In this document: positions 1-7,514 of the stretch, piece after piece
Layout: every line of letters begins with the position of its first letter
Position numbering within the stretch: the stretch's first letter is position 1
Origin: an uncultured Bacteroidales bacterium
GTDB taxonomy: Bacteria; Bacteroidota; Bacteroidia; Bacteroidales; UBA932
Direction of reading: 5' to 3'
DNA length: 64,000 nucleotides
NCBI GenBank assembly: GCA_900545245.1
Contig: UQYV01000011.1
Coordinates: 16,003-80,002, forward strand
Made by a program: the position numbers and the translations under genes
Notes under the pieces: model-generated
What the model was told of the DNA's origin: nothing
The model's database searches: none
Seen by the model: only the letters and a program-made list of their open reading frames with translations

Positions 1-1
1 C

Positions 2-298
2 CTTCTTGAACGCTGGCAGAAGCCTGGGGACATCACCACCATGAAGGACATCCGGGACAGAAATGTCACCACAGGCGCCACCTCACGCTTCGTCCAGAAG
101 GACAACACATTGCAGTTCAGCTCTATAACCCTGAGCTATGACTTCAAACCAGAACTCTTGCGCAAGGCACATATCGGAATGTGCCGCCTCTCCCTCGTCG
201 CAAACGATATCTTCTACCTGTCTTCGATACGCCGTGAACGTGGACTTTCGTATCCATATTCCCGTTCGTTCAGTTTTTCGATGAATATTTCGTTTTAA
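2..298 (+). CDS. SusC-family TonB-linked outer membrane protein, C-terminal fragment
   Basis: Open at the left edge of the window; only about the last 98 residues are present. The fragment alternates polar and hydrophobic residues as in outer-membrane beta-strands, contains a long strand near FSSITLSYDF, and ends in SFSMNISF, the terminal-phenylalanine signal recognised by the BAM machinery. The short loop with tyrosine/proline (GLSYPYSRSFSF) corresponds to the family's usual last turn. A SusD gene follows after 16 bases, which is the standard SusC-SusD order. The partner pair would form a TonB-energised importer for glycans or peptides in the outer membrane. The substrate cannot be read from this piece. 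An internal ATG at 41 is not the start, since the frame stays open to the window edge. Confidence 0.9.
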   Translation, partial: LLERWQKPGDITTMKDIRDRNVTTGATSRFVQKDNTLQFSSITLSYDFKPELLRKAHIGMCRLSLVANDIFYLSSIRRERGLSYPYSRSFSFSMNISF

Positions 299-314
299 GT
301 AAGAAGTTGGCTAT

Positions 315-1880
315 ATGAAAAGGATGTATTCAAGAACACTGCTCATTTTCACGACGGCCGTTCTAGCCCTCTCGTGCGATTGGTTGAATGTGACTCCGTC
401 CAACGCGGTTGACGAGGACGACCTCTTTACCACCGGCTATGGCTGCCGCAACGCGCTCAACGGCGTCTATCTCAAGCTCGGAAGCCCTAATCTCTATGGA
501 CGGAATATGAGCTGGGGACTGCTCAGCGCGGTTGCCCAAGAATATCTCACCGACGATTCCACCCAGGGCAAGAACTCTGCTCAGGTTTGCAGGGACGGAG
601 CCGACTTCGTCTATAATTCCACGACTACAAGACCTATGGTGGAGGCCATTTGGGAAACCTCCTACTCGGTGATTGCGAACTTGAACAAGATAATCGAACA
701 TATAGACGGAATAGATGTCCGTGAATTTGCATATGGTGAGGACGAGCGCGGGCTCATAAAGGCCGAGGCATACGCCCTGCGTGCGATGCTGCATTTTGAC
801 CTTCTGCGCCTCTTTGCTCCTGCCCCGGCGACCAACCCGTCTGGGACCTATATTCCCTATAGGGAGGAATTTTCTTCCTCTATAGGAGAAAAACTATCCG
901 TTAAGTCCGTGATTAATAAGGTGCTGCGCGATATTTCCCTGGCAGAGCCGGTTCTTAGGAAATTCGACGTCGAGACGCATCCCGAGGCAATGTATGCCAG
1001 CAAGATGACGGAGCCTACCACTGAAATGAACGCCCGCTATCGCTTCGACAGCAAGATTTACATCGATGATATGGGGCAGTTCTTCTGGTATCGCGGGTGG
1101 AGGATGAATTATATGGCTCTGATGGCACTGAAGGCACGCGTCTGTCTTTACGGTGGCTCTGGTTTCTACCCCAATGCCAAAGCTGCGGCATACGAGGTCT
1201 ATGACGACTTCTACCGCACTAGAAAATGGGTCGGGTTCACCTCGCAGGACAATGTCGTGTGCCAAAAAGACTCACGCTATACAAAACTCTCCGATGACGT
1301 ACTTTTCGGCGCCTACTATCGTACTCTTGCAACTGATTACGATGCCTCGCTCTTCGGCTCCGACAACAATGTGAAATACCCTCTTGCCAACATCGACGCT
1401 CTCTTTGCAAGCGATAACACTGGTCTCTACAAGGACTGGCGCATGAATTACACGCTCGCGAAGACCAACTCGTCCAATACTTCGTGGTATACACTCAAGT
1501 ACAGTGTTTCCACCGAGCCTGAAGTGTCTGCAATCGAGAATCCTATGATTCCAATCATGCGCATGAGTGAAATCTGCTACATCTTGGCCGAGATTGCCGC
1601 ATCGGAGGGGAAGGTTTCCGAGGGGATCTCATATCTTGAGACTGTCCGTAAGGCTCGTGGTGCGGAACGTTCGCTGTCCTTGACCGTCACCACCCCGGAG
1701 CAGTTGATGGACGAGATTGTGTTGGACGCGAGAAAGGATTTCTTGTGCGAGGGAAATATGTTTTATATGTATAAACGTTTGAATTATAAGGAATTGCCGA
1801 GTTCGTCGCACCCTGGAGCGCAGAAGGATGCCTCCGCTGCATATGTTTTCCCGATTCCGACGTCCGAAAGTCCATTCTAA
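315..1880 (+). CDS. SusD/RagB-family nutrient-binding lipoprotein
   Basis: 521 residues. The N-terminus has a lipoprotein signal with lipobox LALSC (Cys 21), so the protein is expected to be lipidated and shown on the cell surface, where it caps the SusC channel. The start of the mature region (DWLNVTPSNAVDEDDLF) and the stretch EAYALRAMLHFDLLRLFAP with alpha-helical TPR-like packing are typical of SusD. The C-terminal part (VRKARGAERSLS, ARKDFLCEGNMFYMYKRLN) matches the family's conserved C-terminal helices. It lies 16 bases after the SusC fragment and is followed by two lipoproteins, so it belongs to one operon. Family assignment is firm; the ligand is unknown. Confidence 0.95.
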   Translation: MKRMYSRTLLIFTTAVLALSCDWLNVTPSNAVDEDDLFTTGYGCRNALNGVYLKLGSPNLYGRNMSWGLLSAVAQEYLTDDSTQGKNSAQVCRDGADFVYNSTTTRPMVEAIWETSYSVIANLNKIIEHIDGIDVREFAYGEDERGLIKAEAYALRAMLHFDLLRLFAPAPATNPSGTYIPYREEFSSSIGEKLSVKSVINKVLRDISLAEPVLRKFDVETHPEAMYASKMTEPTTEMNARYRFDSKIYIDDMGQFFWYRGWRMNYMALMALKARVCLYGGSGFYPNAKAAAYEVYDDFYRTRKWVGFTSQDNVVCQKDSRYTKLSDDVLFGAYYRTLATDYDASLFGSDNNVKYPLANIDALFASDNTGLYKDWRMNYTLAKTNSSNTSWYTLKYSVSTEPEVSAIENPMIPIMRMSEICYILAEIAASEGKVSEGISYLETVRKARGAERSLSLTVTTPEQLMDEIVLDARKDFLCEGNMFYMYKRLNYKELPSSSHPGAQKDASAAYVFPIPTSESPF

Positions 1881-1971
1881 TGGAAACACACCTCCATCAG
1901 AATGGGCGTATGCCTGTTTAACTCCACTCGCTTTGCGACAGATGGTGGTCTCTATCAAAAATGGAATTATT

Positions 1972-2697
1972 ATGAATAGTATACAAAGAATATCAATTTT
2001 GCTCGCATTCGGTGCCGCTGCGTTTGTCGGCTGCAAGGAGGACACGCTCAAGACCTATAGCGGCGAGAATTATGTGCATTTTAAGCCTGACGCGAATGAT
2101 GTGGTCGCGGCTGAGTATAATTTCGCGGCGGGGGAGACCACCAGAGAGACTGAGTATAGCATCCCTGTTGATGTCCGGCTCTGGGGCTTTATTCCGGAAG
2201 ACGACTTCAGTTTCACGACAGAGATTGTCGCAGACGGAACTACAGCCGTTCCTGCCGACTATGTGCTCCAGCCGCAGCAGATCTTCAAGGCGGGGGAGGC
2301 CGAGGGCAAGTTTCATATTACGGTAATGCGCCGAGAGAAACTCCTCGCCACGGACTACAAAATCGTTGTGCGGATGGTTTCCGCTGACGGGGGGCATGTC
2401 GTGGCTCCATCGGCATACACAACGGTCACGATAAGCGTAAAGGATGACCTCAGTTCCTTGAAACCGCAATGGTGGGCAACGACGAAGGCTCTCGGAAGCT
2501 ATTCCGACATCAAGTTTCGTGTCTTCAACATCTATCTCGGTCATTTCCTCAAGAATCTCAACGGCTACACGGACATCACATTCAAGGAAGAGGCCCTGAA
2601 GTTCAAGGCCTGGTGGAAACAACAATGGGACGAGGGCAATTACAGATATTATGACACTGACGTTACCACTCCTCTCTACGACACAATCCCTGACTGA
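1972..2697 (+). CDS. DUF4843 lipoprotein of the SUS locus
   Basis: 241 residues from the ATG at 1972. The frame is open further upstream into the susD gene, but only this start gives a signal peptide: MNSIQRISILLAFGAAAFVGC, with lipobox FVGC (Cys 21). The mature part begins with an ENYVHF segment and contains beta-sandwich-like stretches (TTEIVADGTTAVPADYVL, FHITVMRREKLLATDYKIVVRM) resembling the DUF4843 family found beside SusC/SusD pairs. Members are thought to be surface lipoproteins that help glycan or peptide capture, but no activity is established. The 91-base gap from susD carries no obvious terminator, so it is probably cotranscribed. The next gene starts 14 bases later. Confidence 0.8.
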   Translation: MNSIQRISILLAFGAAAFVGCKEDTLKTYSGENYVHFKPDANDVVAAEYNFAAGETTRETEYSIPVDVRLWGFIPEDDFSFTTEIVADGTTAVPADYVLQPQQIFKAGEAEGKFHITVMRREKLLATDYKIVVRMVSADGGHVVAPSAYTTVTISVKDDLSSLKPQWWATTKALGSYSDIKFRVFNIYLGHFLKNLNGYTDITFKEEALKFKAWWKQQWDEGNYRYYDTDVTTPLYDTIPD

Positions 2698-2711
2698 TTA
2701 GATAATGCGAC

Positions 2712-4376
2712 ATGAATATAAAGAAATACCTCTCTCTCTTTTTTTTGTTAGTCTTTGCGGTCTCCTGCATGACCGACAAGGGTAGCTACGACTACGCACA
2801 GACAAACGAGGTCACGTTCAAGACCGTCCTTGAGGGCTTCACATTCACCTCTGGCGAGAATGTCGAGATCACGGCTCCGGTCGAGTTTTCTGAACCTTTC
2901 TCGAGTGATTCGGAGATTGACAATGCCTTTGAAATCAGCTGGTACATAGGTGAGGAATGCGTGGGGACAGGATATAAACTGAAATACAGTTTCGATAGGA
3001 GCGGCGGCTATTCCCTGATTCTGAAGGTCAGGAACCGCAGTACCGGCGAGACCTACCTCAGCGGAACCTACCCGATAAACGCTAAAAGCGCGGTGGGTTG
3101 GGGCTGGATGGTCCTGAGTGCCGACAAGGACGACAATTCTTGCCTGTCGGTCATTTCCCCGCTCACCAACCATGTCTATTCCTCTCTTGAGAAGGATATC
3201 GAAGGGGGGCTTGGTACAGGTCCGAAGTCCCTTAACTACTACTATGTCCTCGGCTCAATCTCCGGATCATATATCTCCGGACTTCCGAAGGTCATCGTGA
3301 ATCAGTCTAGCGGCACCGTCACCATTGACGGCAACACTCTTCAGAAAGACAAGTGGCTGCGCGATGAGTTCGAGAATGGCTCCGAGCCGGAACCGGATCT
3401 TACGCTCAGTGCCTTTGCCTGGAAGCAGTCCTACTATCTGATTTTCTCGGCCGAGGGCAACGTCTACCTGCGCTGTATGCCGATAACGGGTGGTTACACC
3501 GAGATTCCCTACTATAATACCTACTCTTCCATGCCATACAATTTTGACCGAGAGGTGCGCATAGGCGCTGTGGCTCCGTTTCACAATGTCACCTATTGGG
3601 CCGCAGATGAGGAGAATGTCCTGATGTACGATGAACTGAGCTCCCGTTTTCTAGCCTTCGTGAAGGGAAACTATGGCGACAGTTACGATTCTTACAGTCC
3701 CAAGGTCGTCTACCTCAGCTATTATGATGCCGGCGGCGAGTTTGACCCTTCGGTTCCCAAGGTCGACAACCTCGGCTCCGGCACTAAATGCCTTGCTCTC
3801 GGGGCCTACGAAGTTGTAGAGACCGATCCGGACACCAAGGCATTGGACTTCTATCCGACCTACGTAGCCCTGCTGGACTACGGGGGAACGGGTGACTACC
3901 ACGTCTACGAGTTCACTGTGCACCCTATGGGCTCCCGCAGCCATACGATTACGGCAAACACCCATACACCTTTCTCTGGGGCATCCATCCTGACGGCAAA
4001 CTCTATTGTACTGATGTCCACGAACTTCACGAAGAATCCTTACTTCTACTTCACCGATGGCGACCGCAATCTCTATGTCTACAGCATGGACGCCCGCGAG
4101 CACAAACTTCTCTACACCGCCTCTTCCCGCATCACCGGCATATGCCCGAGTCCCGTAGACTGCCCGTTTTCCAACTACGGAGCCAATAGCAAGGTCCCGA
4201 ATTTCCGCCTTGCCCTCGCCCAGGAGGGAGGAAAGATAGGCATAGTCGACGTCGGTTCCTCGAAGATGGTACGTCTGTTCGAGGGTTTCTCCGCCGATGT
4301 GAAGATTGACGAACTCTCCGGTTTCGGTGATATAAAGTCGGTGGTATGGGCGACTAACTACGAGGGCGAATACTGA
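2712..4376 (+). CDS. PKD-like family surface lipoprotein
   Basis: 554 residues with a clear lipoprotein signal (MNIKKYLSLFFLLVFAVSC, Cys 19). The mature N-terminus, DKGSYDYAQTNEVTF, is the hallmark opening of the PKD-like lipoprotein family of Bacteroidota, which normally sits beside SusC, SusD and DUF4843 genes exactly as here. Residues about 30-130 look like one Ig/PKD-type beta-sandwich. The remainder, with repeated aromatic strands such as YYYVLGSIS and SAFAWKQSYYLIFSAEGNVYL, may form a propeller-like domain. The role is inferred as a surface-exposed ligand binder of the import system. It is 14 bases downstream of the DUF4843 gene, which supports one operon. Confidence 0.82.
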   Translation: MNIKKYLSLFFLLVFAVSCMTDKGSYDYAQTNEVTFKTVLEGFTFTSGENVEITAPVEFSEPFSSDSEIDNAFEISWYIGEECVGTGYKLKYSFDRSGGYSLILKVRNRSTGETYLSGTYPINAKSAVGWGWMVLSADKDDNSCLSVISPLTNHVYSSLEKDIEGGLGTGPKSLNYYYVLGSISGSYISGLPKVIVNQSSGTVTIDGNTLQKDKWLRDEFENGSEPEPDLTLSAFAWKQSYYLIFSAEGNVYLRCMPITGGYTEIPYYNTYSSMPYNFDREVRIGAVAPFHNVTYWAADEENVLMYDELSSRFLAFVKGNYGDSYDSYSPKVVYLSYYDAGGEFDPSVPKVDNLGSGTKCLALGAYEVVETDPDTKALDFYPTYVALLDYGGTGDYHVYEFTVHPMGSRSHTITANTHTPFSGASILTANSIVLMSTNFTKNPYFYFTDGDRNLYVYSMDAREHKLLYTASSRITGICPSPVDCPFSNYGANSKVPNFRLALAQEGGKIGIVDVGSSKMVRLFEGFSADVKIDELSGFGDIKSVVWATNYEGEY

Positions 4377-4462
4377 CGGATATATTTGATGAAGATGACG
4401 TATAGATGACAGATTTTCAGAATATTAGTGGTTTTATGTTTAATTCTAAATTTTTCAGACAA

Positions 4463-5401
4463 ATGAAAAGGTTATCTTATTTTCTTTGCGCCGCCCTCGT
4501 GGCATTTGGCGCAGCAAGCTGCGAAAAGGCTCCAGCGGTCGTTGATTTTCCGGTAGTGGGCCCATTGACTTTGGGTGGAACGTACGACACTTATGCACAT
4601 GGAAGCCAAGGTTGGGTTGAAGAGGATTTGCTCGGAATATTTGTAACTTCAGATGGAGTGACACAGTCAAACCTCCAGTATGCGCCTGTTGAATTCTCCA
4701 AATTGGAAGAAAGCCAGTATGTTCCAGGAATGTATATCTATGGTGACCCTGTGCTTACAACGACATTCAAAGCTGTTGGTGAACAGGCCGGTTTCAAGCA
4801 GGGAGAGCACCATGTTTATGCCTACACTCCTTATGCTGCAGGAAATAGTGATTATACGGCCATTGCACTTCCTGACAATAATATTCAGGAATACAAGAAA
4901 GGTCTTTCTTCTGCAGATAAGAAATATCTGTTTGCGTATGCAAAACTTGCCGAGCCTCTTTCAGAGTACACGGCGGAGGCTCTGTCTTTCGGCAAATTCA
5001 AGTCTCCGTATTTGAATATCACTGTCCCTTTCCCAACATTTAAAAGCAAGGAATTTGCAGCGACAGACAAGGTAACAAAGCTCACAATTACATCAACTGT
5101 TGACATTGCGGTTTCAAATGCGGTTATAAATCTGGAAACAGGAGAAATTTCCGGTACTTATGGAAAAACGATTGAACTGACCTTCCCTGATGGTGGTCTT
5201 GAACTTGGAGACAATCCTTATTCTTATCCTACATTCCAGCTTTCCGGATTTGCTGATTGGGAGACAGCGCAGGTAGCAGACTACACTTTGAAGATTACTA
5301 TTGCCGGTGTTGACTATACGGCAACTGGTAAGCCTGCTGATGGTAAGTATATGAAGACTGAAGGCAATATCAATATGTGGAATGCTTTCACTATCGAATA
5401 G
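4463..5401 (+). CDS. Fimbrillin-like surface lipoprotein, last gene of SUS locus 1
   Basis: 312 residues from the ATG at 4463. An upstream in-frame ATG at 4406 would place a 19-residue polar stretch before the signal peptide and is less likely. The signal is MKRLSYFLCAALVAFGAASC (Cys 20). The mature domain has LGIFVTSDG, QYVPGMYIYGDP and HHVYAYTPYA segments, which resemble the N-terminal half of fimbrillin/Mfa-like beta-sandwich proteins, but the identity is tentative. Its codon choice is more A/T-rich than the genes before it. A -7-type box (TATATTTG, 4381-4388) lies in the 86-base gap, so it may have its own promoter in addition to read-through. A terminator follows at 5496-5530. Confidence 0.6.
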   Translation: MKRLSYFLCAALVAFGAASCEKAPAVVDFPVVGPLTLGGTYDTYAHGSQGWVEEDLLGIFVTSDGVTQSNLQYAPVEFSKLEESQYVPGMYIYGDPVLTTTFKAVGEQAGFKQGEHHVYAYTPYAAGNSDYTAIALPDNNIQEYKKGLSSADKKYLFAYAKLAEPLSEYTAEALSFGKFKSPYLNITVPFPTFKSKEFAATDKVTKLTITSTVDIAVSNAVINLETGEISGTYGKTIELTFPDGGLELGDNPYSYPTFQLSGFADWETAQVADYTLKITIAGVDYTATGKPADGKYMKTEGNINMWNAFTIE

Positions 5402-5495
5402 TCTTCCATTTGCTTGCGTCCGCATTGCCGGTTTTCTTTACATTACGACAGGAACTGTTTGAACGGAGAATCTCCGTGCGGACTCAAAATCCGAT

Positions 5496-5530
5496 AAAAT
5501 CCGACCCGAATAACTCCAGGCCGGATTTTT
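5496..5530 (+). terminator. Intrinsic terminator closing SUS locus 1
   Basis: AAAATCCG (5496-5503) pairs with CGGATTTT (5522-5529) across an 18-base loop, and a run of T follows. A smaller hairpin (ACGGAGA/TCTCCGT, 5463-5477) precedes it. Both lie after the last lipoprotein gene and just before the -7 box of the next gene. Confidence 0.75.
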
Positions 5531-5535
5531 TGTCT

Positions 5536-5543
5536 TATATTTG
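5536..5543 (+). promoter_or_regulatory. -7 promoter box of the CBM9-like gene
   Basis: TATATTTG fits the Bacteroidota -7 consensus TAnnTTTG. It ends 26 bases before the ATG at 5570, which argues that the GTG at 5543 (inside this box) is not the start codon. No clear -33 TTTG is seen at the usual distance. Confidence 0.6.
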
Positions 5544-5569
5544 TGCCACAAACCATAACTGCAAAACAA

Positions 5570-6223
5570 ATGGCCAAGCTTACAGTTCCGCGCCTGAGAG
5601 TCGGAGAATCCGTACATTCAGTCCTGTCCGATGCCAACGCATTCGCGAATATTCCAGAAAATCACCTCGACTGCCTGAATTGGGCGGAGGAATATCCCTA
5701 TAAACCGGAAGTTTCTTTTCGGATTTTCCACAATGACGAGTTCCTGTTTCTCGAATACAACGTCCGCGAAAAATGCACCGCGGCACTTGAGATGACGGAC
5801 GGGAACGACGTCTATAGGGACAGTTGTGTCGAGTTCTTCGTGCAGCCTGAGGGCGACGGGCACTACTACAACTTTGAGTGGAACGCCATTGGGACGCTCT
5901 GCATGTCGCGCCGCACCGGTCGATTTGACCCCGTTCACGCCCCCAAGTCAGTCCTCGACAGCGTTCTGACGTCCTCAACCTATGGCAGAAAGCCATTTGA
6001 GGAAATCAAGGGAGACAATGCCTGGACTCTCCGCATCGCGATTCCGGCGTCAGCCCTTTTTTGCGGAGAACTCAAGACCTGGCATTGCGCCCGTCTCAAG
6101 GGCAATTTCTACAAATGCGGCGATGCGCTTTCCACCCCGCACTACATAACTTGGACGCCGATTTCCACTCCGTCCCCTGACTATCACAGGGCGGAGTTCT
6201 TTGCGGAGATAGACTGCGAGTAA
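5570..6223 (+). CDS. CBM9-like carbohydrate-binding-family protein
   Basis: 217 residues without a signal peptide. The pattern of segments (EVSFRIFHNDEFLFLEYNVRE, DSCVEFFVQPEGDGHYYNFEWNAIGT, WTLRIAIPASALF, FYKCGD, and the terminal HRAEFFAEIDCE) follows the CBM9-like beta-sandwich domain, which in Bacteroidota occurs as a stand-alone protein. The aromatic-rich core would suit sugar stacking, but no enzymatic residues are visible and the true ligand is unknown. Lack of an export signal suggests a cytoplasmic product, unusual for a plain carbohydrate-binding module. The start at 5570 is chosen from the promoter box at 5536-5543. It is 14 bases upstream of the CDF transporter, so the two may be cotranscribed. 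Confidence 0.75.
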   Translation: MAKLTVPRLRVGESVHSVLSDANAFANIPENHLDCLNWAEEYPYKPEVSFRIFHNDEFLFLEYNVREKCTAALEMTDGNDVYRDSCVEFFVQPEGDGHYYNFEWNAIGTLCMSRRTGRFDPVHAPKSVLDSVLTSSTYGRKPFEEIKGDNAWTLRIAIPASALFCGELKTWHCARLKGNFYKCGDALSTPHYITWTPISTPSPDYHRAEFFAEIDCE

Positions 6224-6237
6224 CATTTTGTTCAGAT

Positions 6238-7194
6238 ATGATCTTCCAATCAAACGACAACTGCCGCAAGGGGGCACCGCAACCTCTTGATCCTCAGGCT
6301 GCGGAAAGAGAGACCCGCGTCACCAGAGTTACGCTATGGGGTTCGTTTGTGAACTTGGTGCTCACGGCATTGAAGATTCTTGCTGGTGTGTTCGGGCATA
6401 GTGCCGCCATGATTGCCGACGGCGTGCATTCGCTCTCCGATCTCATGAGCGATATCGTAGTATTGGTGTTCATACGCATATCCTCGAAGGCCAGGGATCG
6501 GGAGCATGAATTCGGACATGGAAAGTTTGAGACGTTGGCCACTGTGATTGTCAGCCTGATTCTTATGGCGGTGGCCGCTAAGTTGGTTGCCGGAGGTGTG
6601 GCGAGCATACGTTCCGTGATTGCCGGCAACGTCCTTCCGAAGCCGGGCTGGATTGCCCTTGCCGCGGCTGCAGTGTCAGTGGTTGCGAAAGAGATTCTCT
6701 ATCAGGTCACGGTAAAAGTCGGCAAGGAAGTGGACAGTCCGGTGACTGTTGCAAATGCCTGGCATCATCGTTCGGATGCGCTTTCTTCAGTCGGTTCTTT
6801 TCTTGCCATCGGAGGCGCGATTGTTCTTGGACAAAAATGGACGGTTCTTGACCCGATTGCCTCTTGTGTGATTGGGGTGATGATTGTCGTTGTTGCGGTG
6901 AAGATGGCGGTGCCGTCCCTTCAAGAACTTCTTGACGTGTCCTTGCCTGAGGATGTTGAAAGGAGCATCATGGAGACAATTGTTTCCGTTGACGGAGTGA
7001 AGAGCGCCCATGGGCTCAAGACCAGACGCAACGGAACATCGGTCATAATGGAGGCCCATATTGTTGTGGATCCTCAGATTTCGATTTTTCGCGCACACGA
7101 GATTTCCACTGAGGTGGAGCGGGCTATTAGGGGGAAGTTGGGGGCGCAGACTCAGATTTCTTTGCACATCGAACCCTCAGCCGATGCAGAATAG
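6238..7194 (+). CDS. Cation diffusion facilitator (CDF) family metal efflux transporter
   Basis: 318 residues. About six membrane segments span residues 32-220, followed by a cytoplasmic domain of ferredoxin-like fold (residues about 225-313). The metal-site signatures are present: ADGVHSLSD in helix 2 (His 64, Asp 68) and AWHHRSDALSS in helix 5 (His 176, Asp 180). The HxxxD pairs in both helices suggest Zn(II), or another divalent ion such as Fe(II), exchanged for protons across the inner membrane. It follows the CBM9-like gene by 14 bases. The last codons and stop form part of the left arm of a large palindromic repeat (7183-7301). Confidence 0.92.
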   Translation: MIFQSNDNCRKGAPQPLDPQAAERETRVTRVTLWGSFVNLVLTALKILAGVFGHSAAMIADGVHSLSDLMSDIVVLVFIRISSKARDREHEFGHGKFETLATVIVSLILMAVAAKLVAGGVASIRSVIAGNVLPKPGWIALAAAAVSVVAKEILYQVTVKVGKEVDSPVTVANAWHHRSDALSSVGSFLAIGGAIVLGQKWTVLDPIASCVIGVMIVVVAVKMAVPSLQELLDVSLPEDVERSIMETIVSVDGVKSAHGLKTRRNGTSVIMEAHIVVDPQISIFRAHEISTEVERAIRGKLGAQTQISLHIEPSADAE

Positions 7195-7301
7195 GGAGCG
7201 GATGGCCGCGTTGCATCGTTTGCCAAAATCCTCACAACCGTGAGGTTGCTGCGGTTTTGTCTTCACGCTGCGCCTTGCCCTCAATCTCCCTATTCCGCAT
7301 C
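7183..7301 (+). repeat. Stop-codon palindrome family, copy A (after the CDF gene)
   Basis: The outer arms are GATGCAGAATAGGGAG (7183-7198) and CTCCCTATTCCGCATC (7286-7301), which pair at 15 of 16 positions. The left arm contains the CDF stop codon. Inside are the family's GCGTTG motif and the core AATCCTCACAACC, four-base loop, GGTTGCTGCGGTTTT near 7234-7261. It lies between convergent genes and points with the CDF gene. Confidence 0.85.
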
Positions 7302-7316
7302 GACCTCTCAGCTTTT

Positions 7317-7505
7317 AGGGAGCGGATGGCCGCGTTGCACCGCTTTTCGAAGAGGGAGCATACTAGAGTATGTGACCGATGAAAAATGGAAATAGCACCC
7401 CGAAATCAATCTGAGCCATTTGAATAAGATTTTTGAGGATAGATTTCTTTTCGAAGAGGGAGTGTACTGGGCGTACACGACCGATGAGAAAAGGAATATA
7501 GCCCA
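7317..7505 (+). repeat. Partial family-1 repeat followed by two copies of a second repeat
   Basis: 7317-7340 repeats 7193-7216 as a direct repeat (AGGGAGCGGATGGCCGCGTT, then GCAC in place of GCAT). It is followed by two related segments, 7343-7400 and 7447-7505, both opening CTTTTCGAAGAGGGAG. Each can fold a small hairpin: CATACT/AGTATG at 7359-7372 and GTGTAC/GTACAC at 7462-7478. Two stem pairs differ but stay complementary. A third copy is at 63908-63988 on the minus strand. Copy 2 and copy 3 can also be read as protein (FEEGVYW then YxTDEK), so this may be decayed coding sequence. No intact gene lies in 7195-7514. Confidence 0.65.
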
Positions 7506-7514
7506 AAAAGATAT

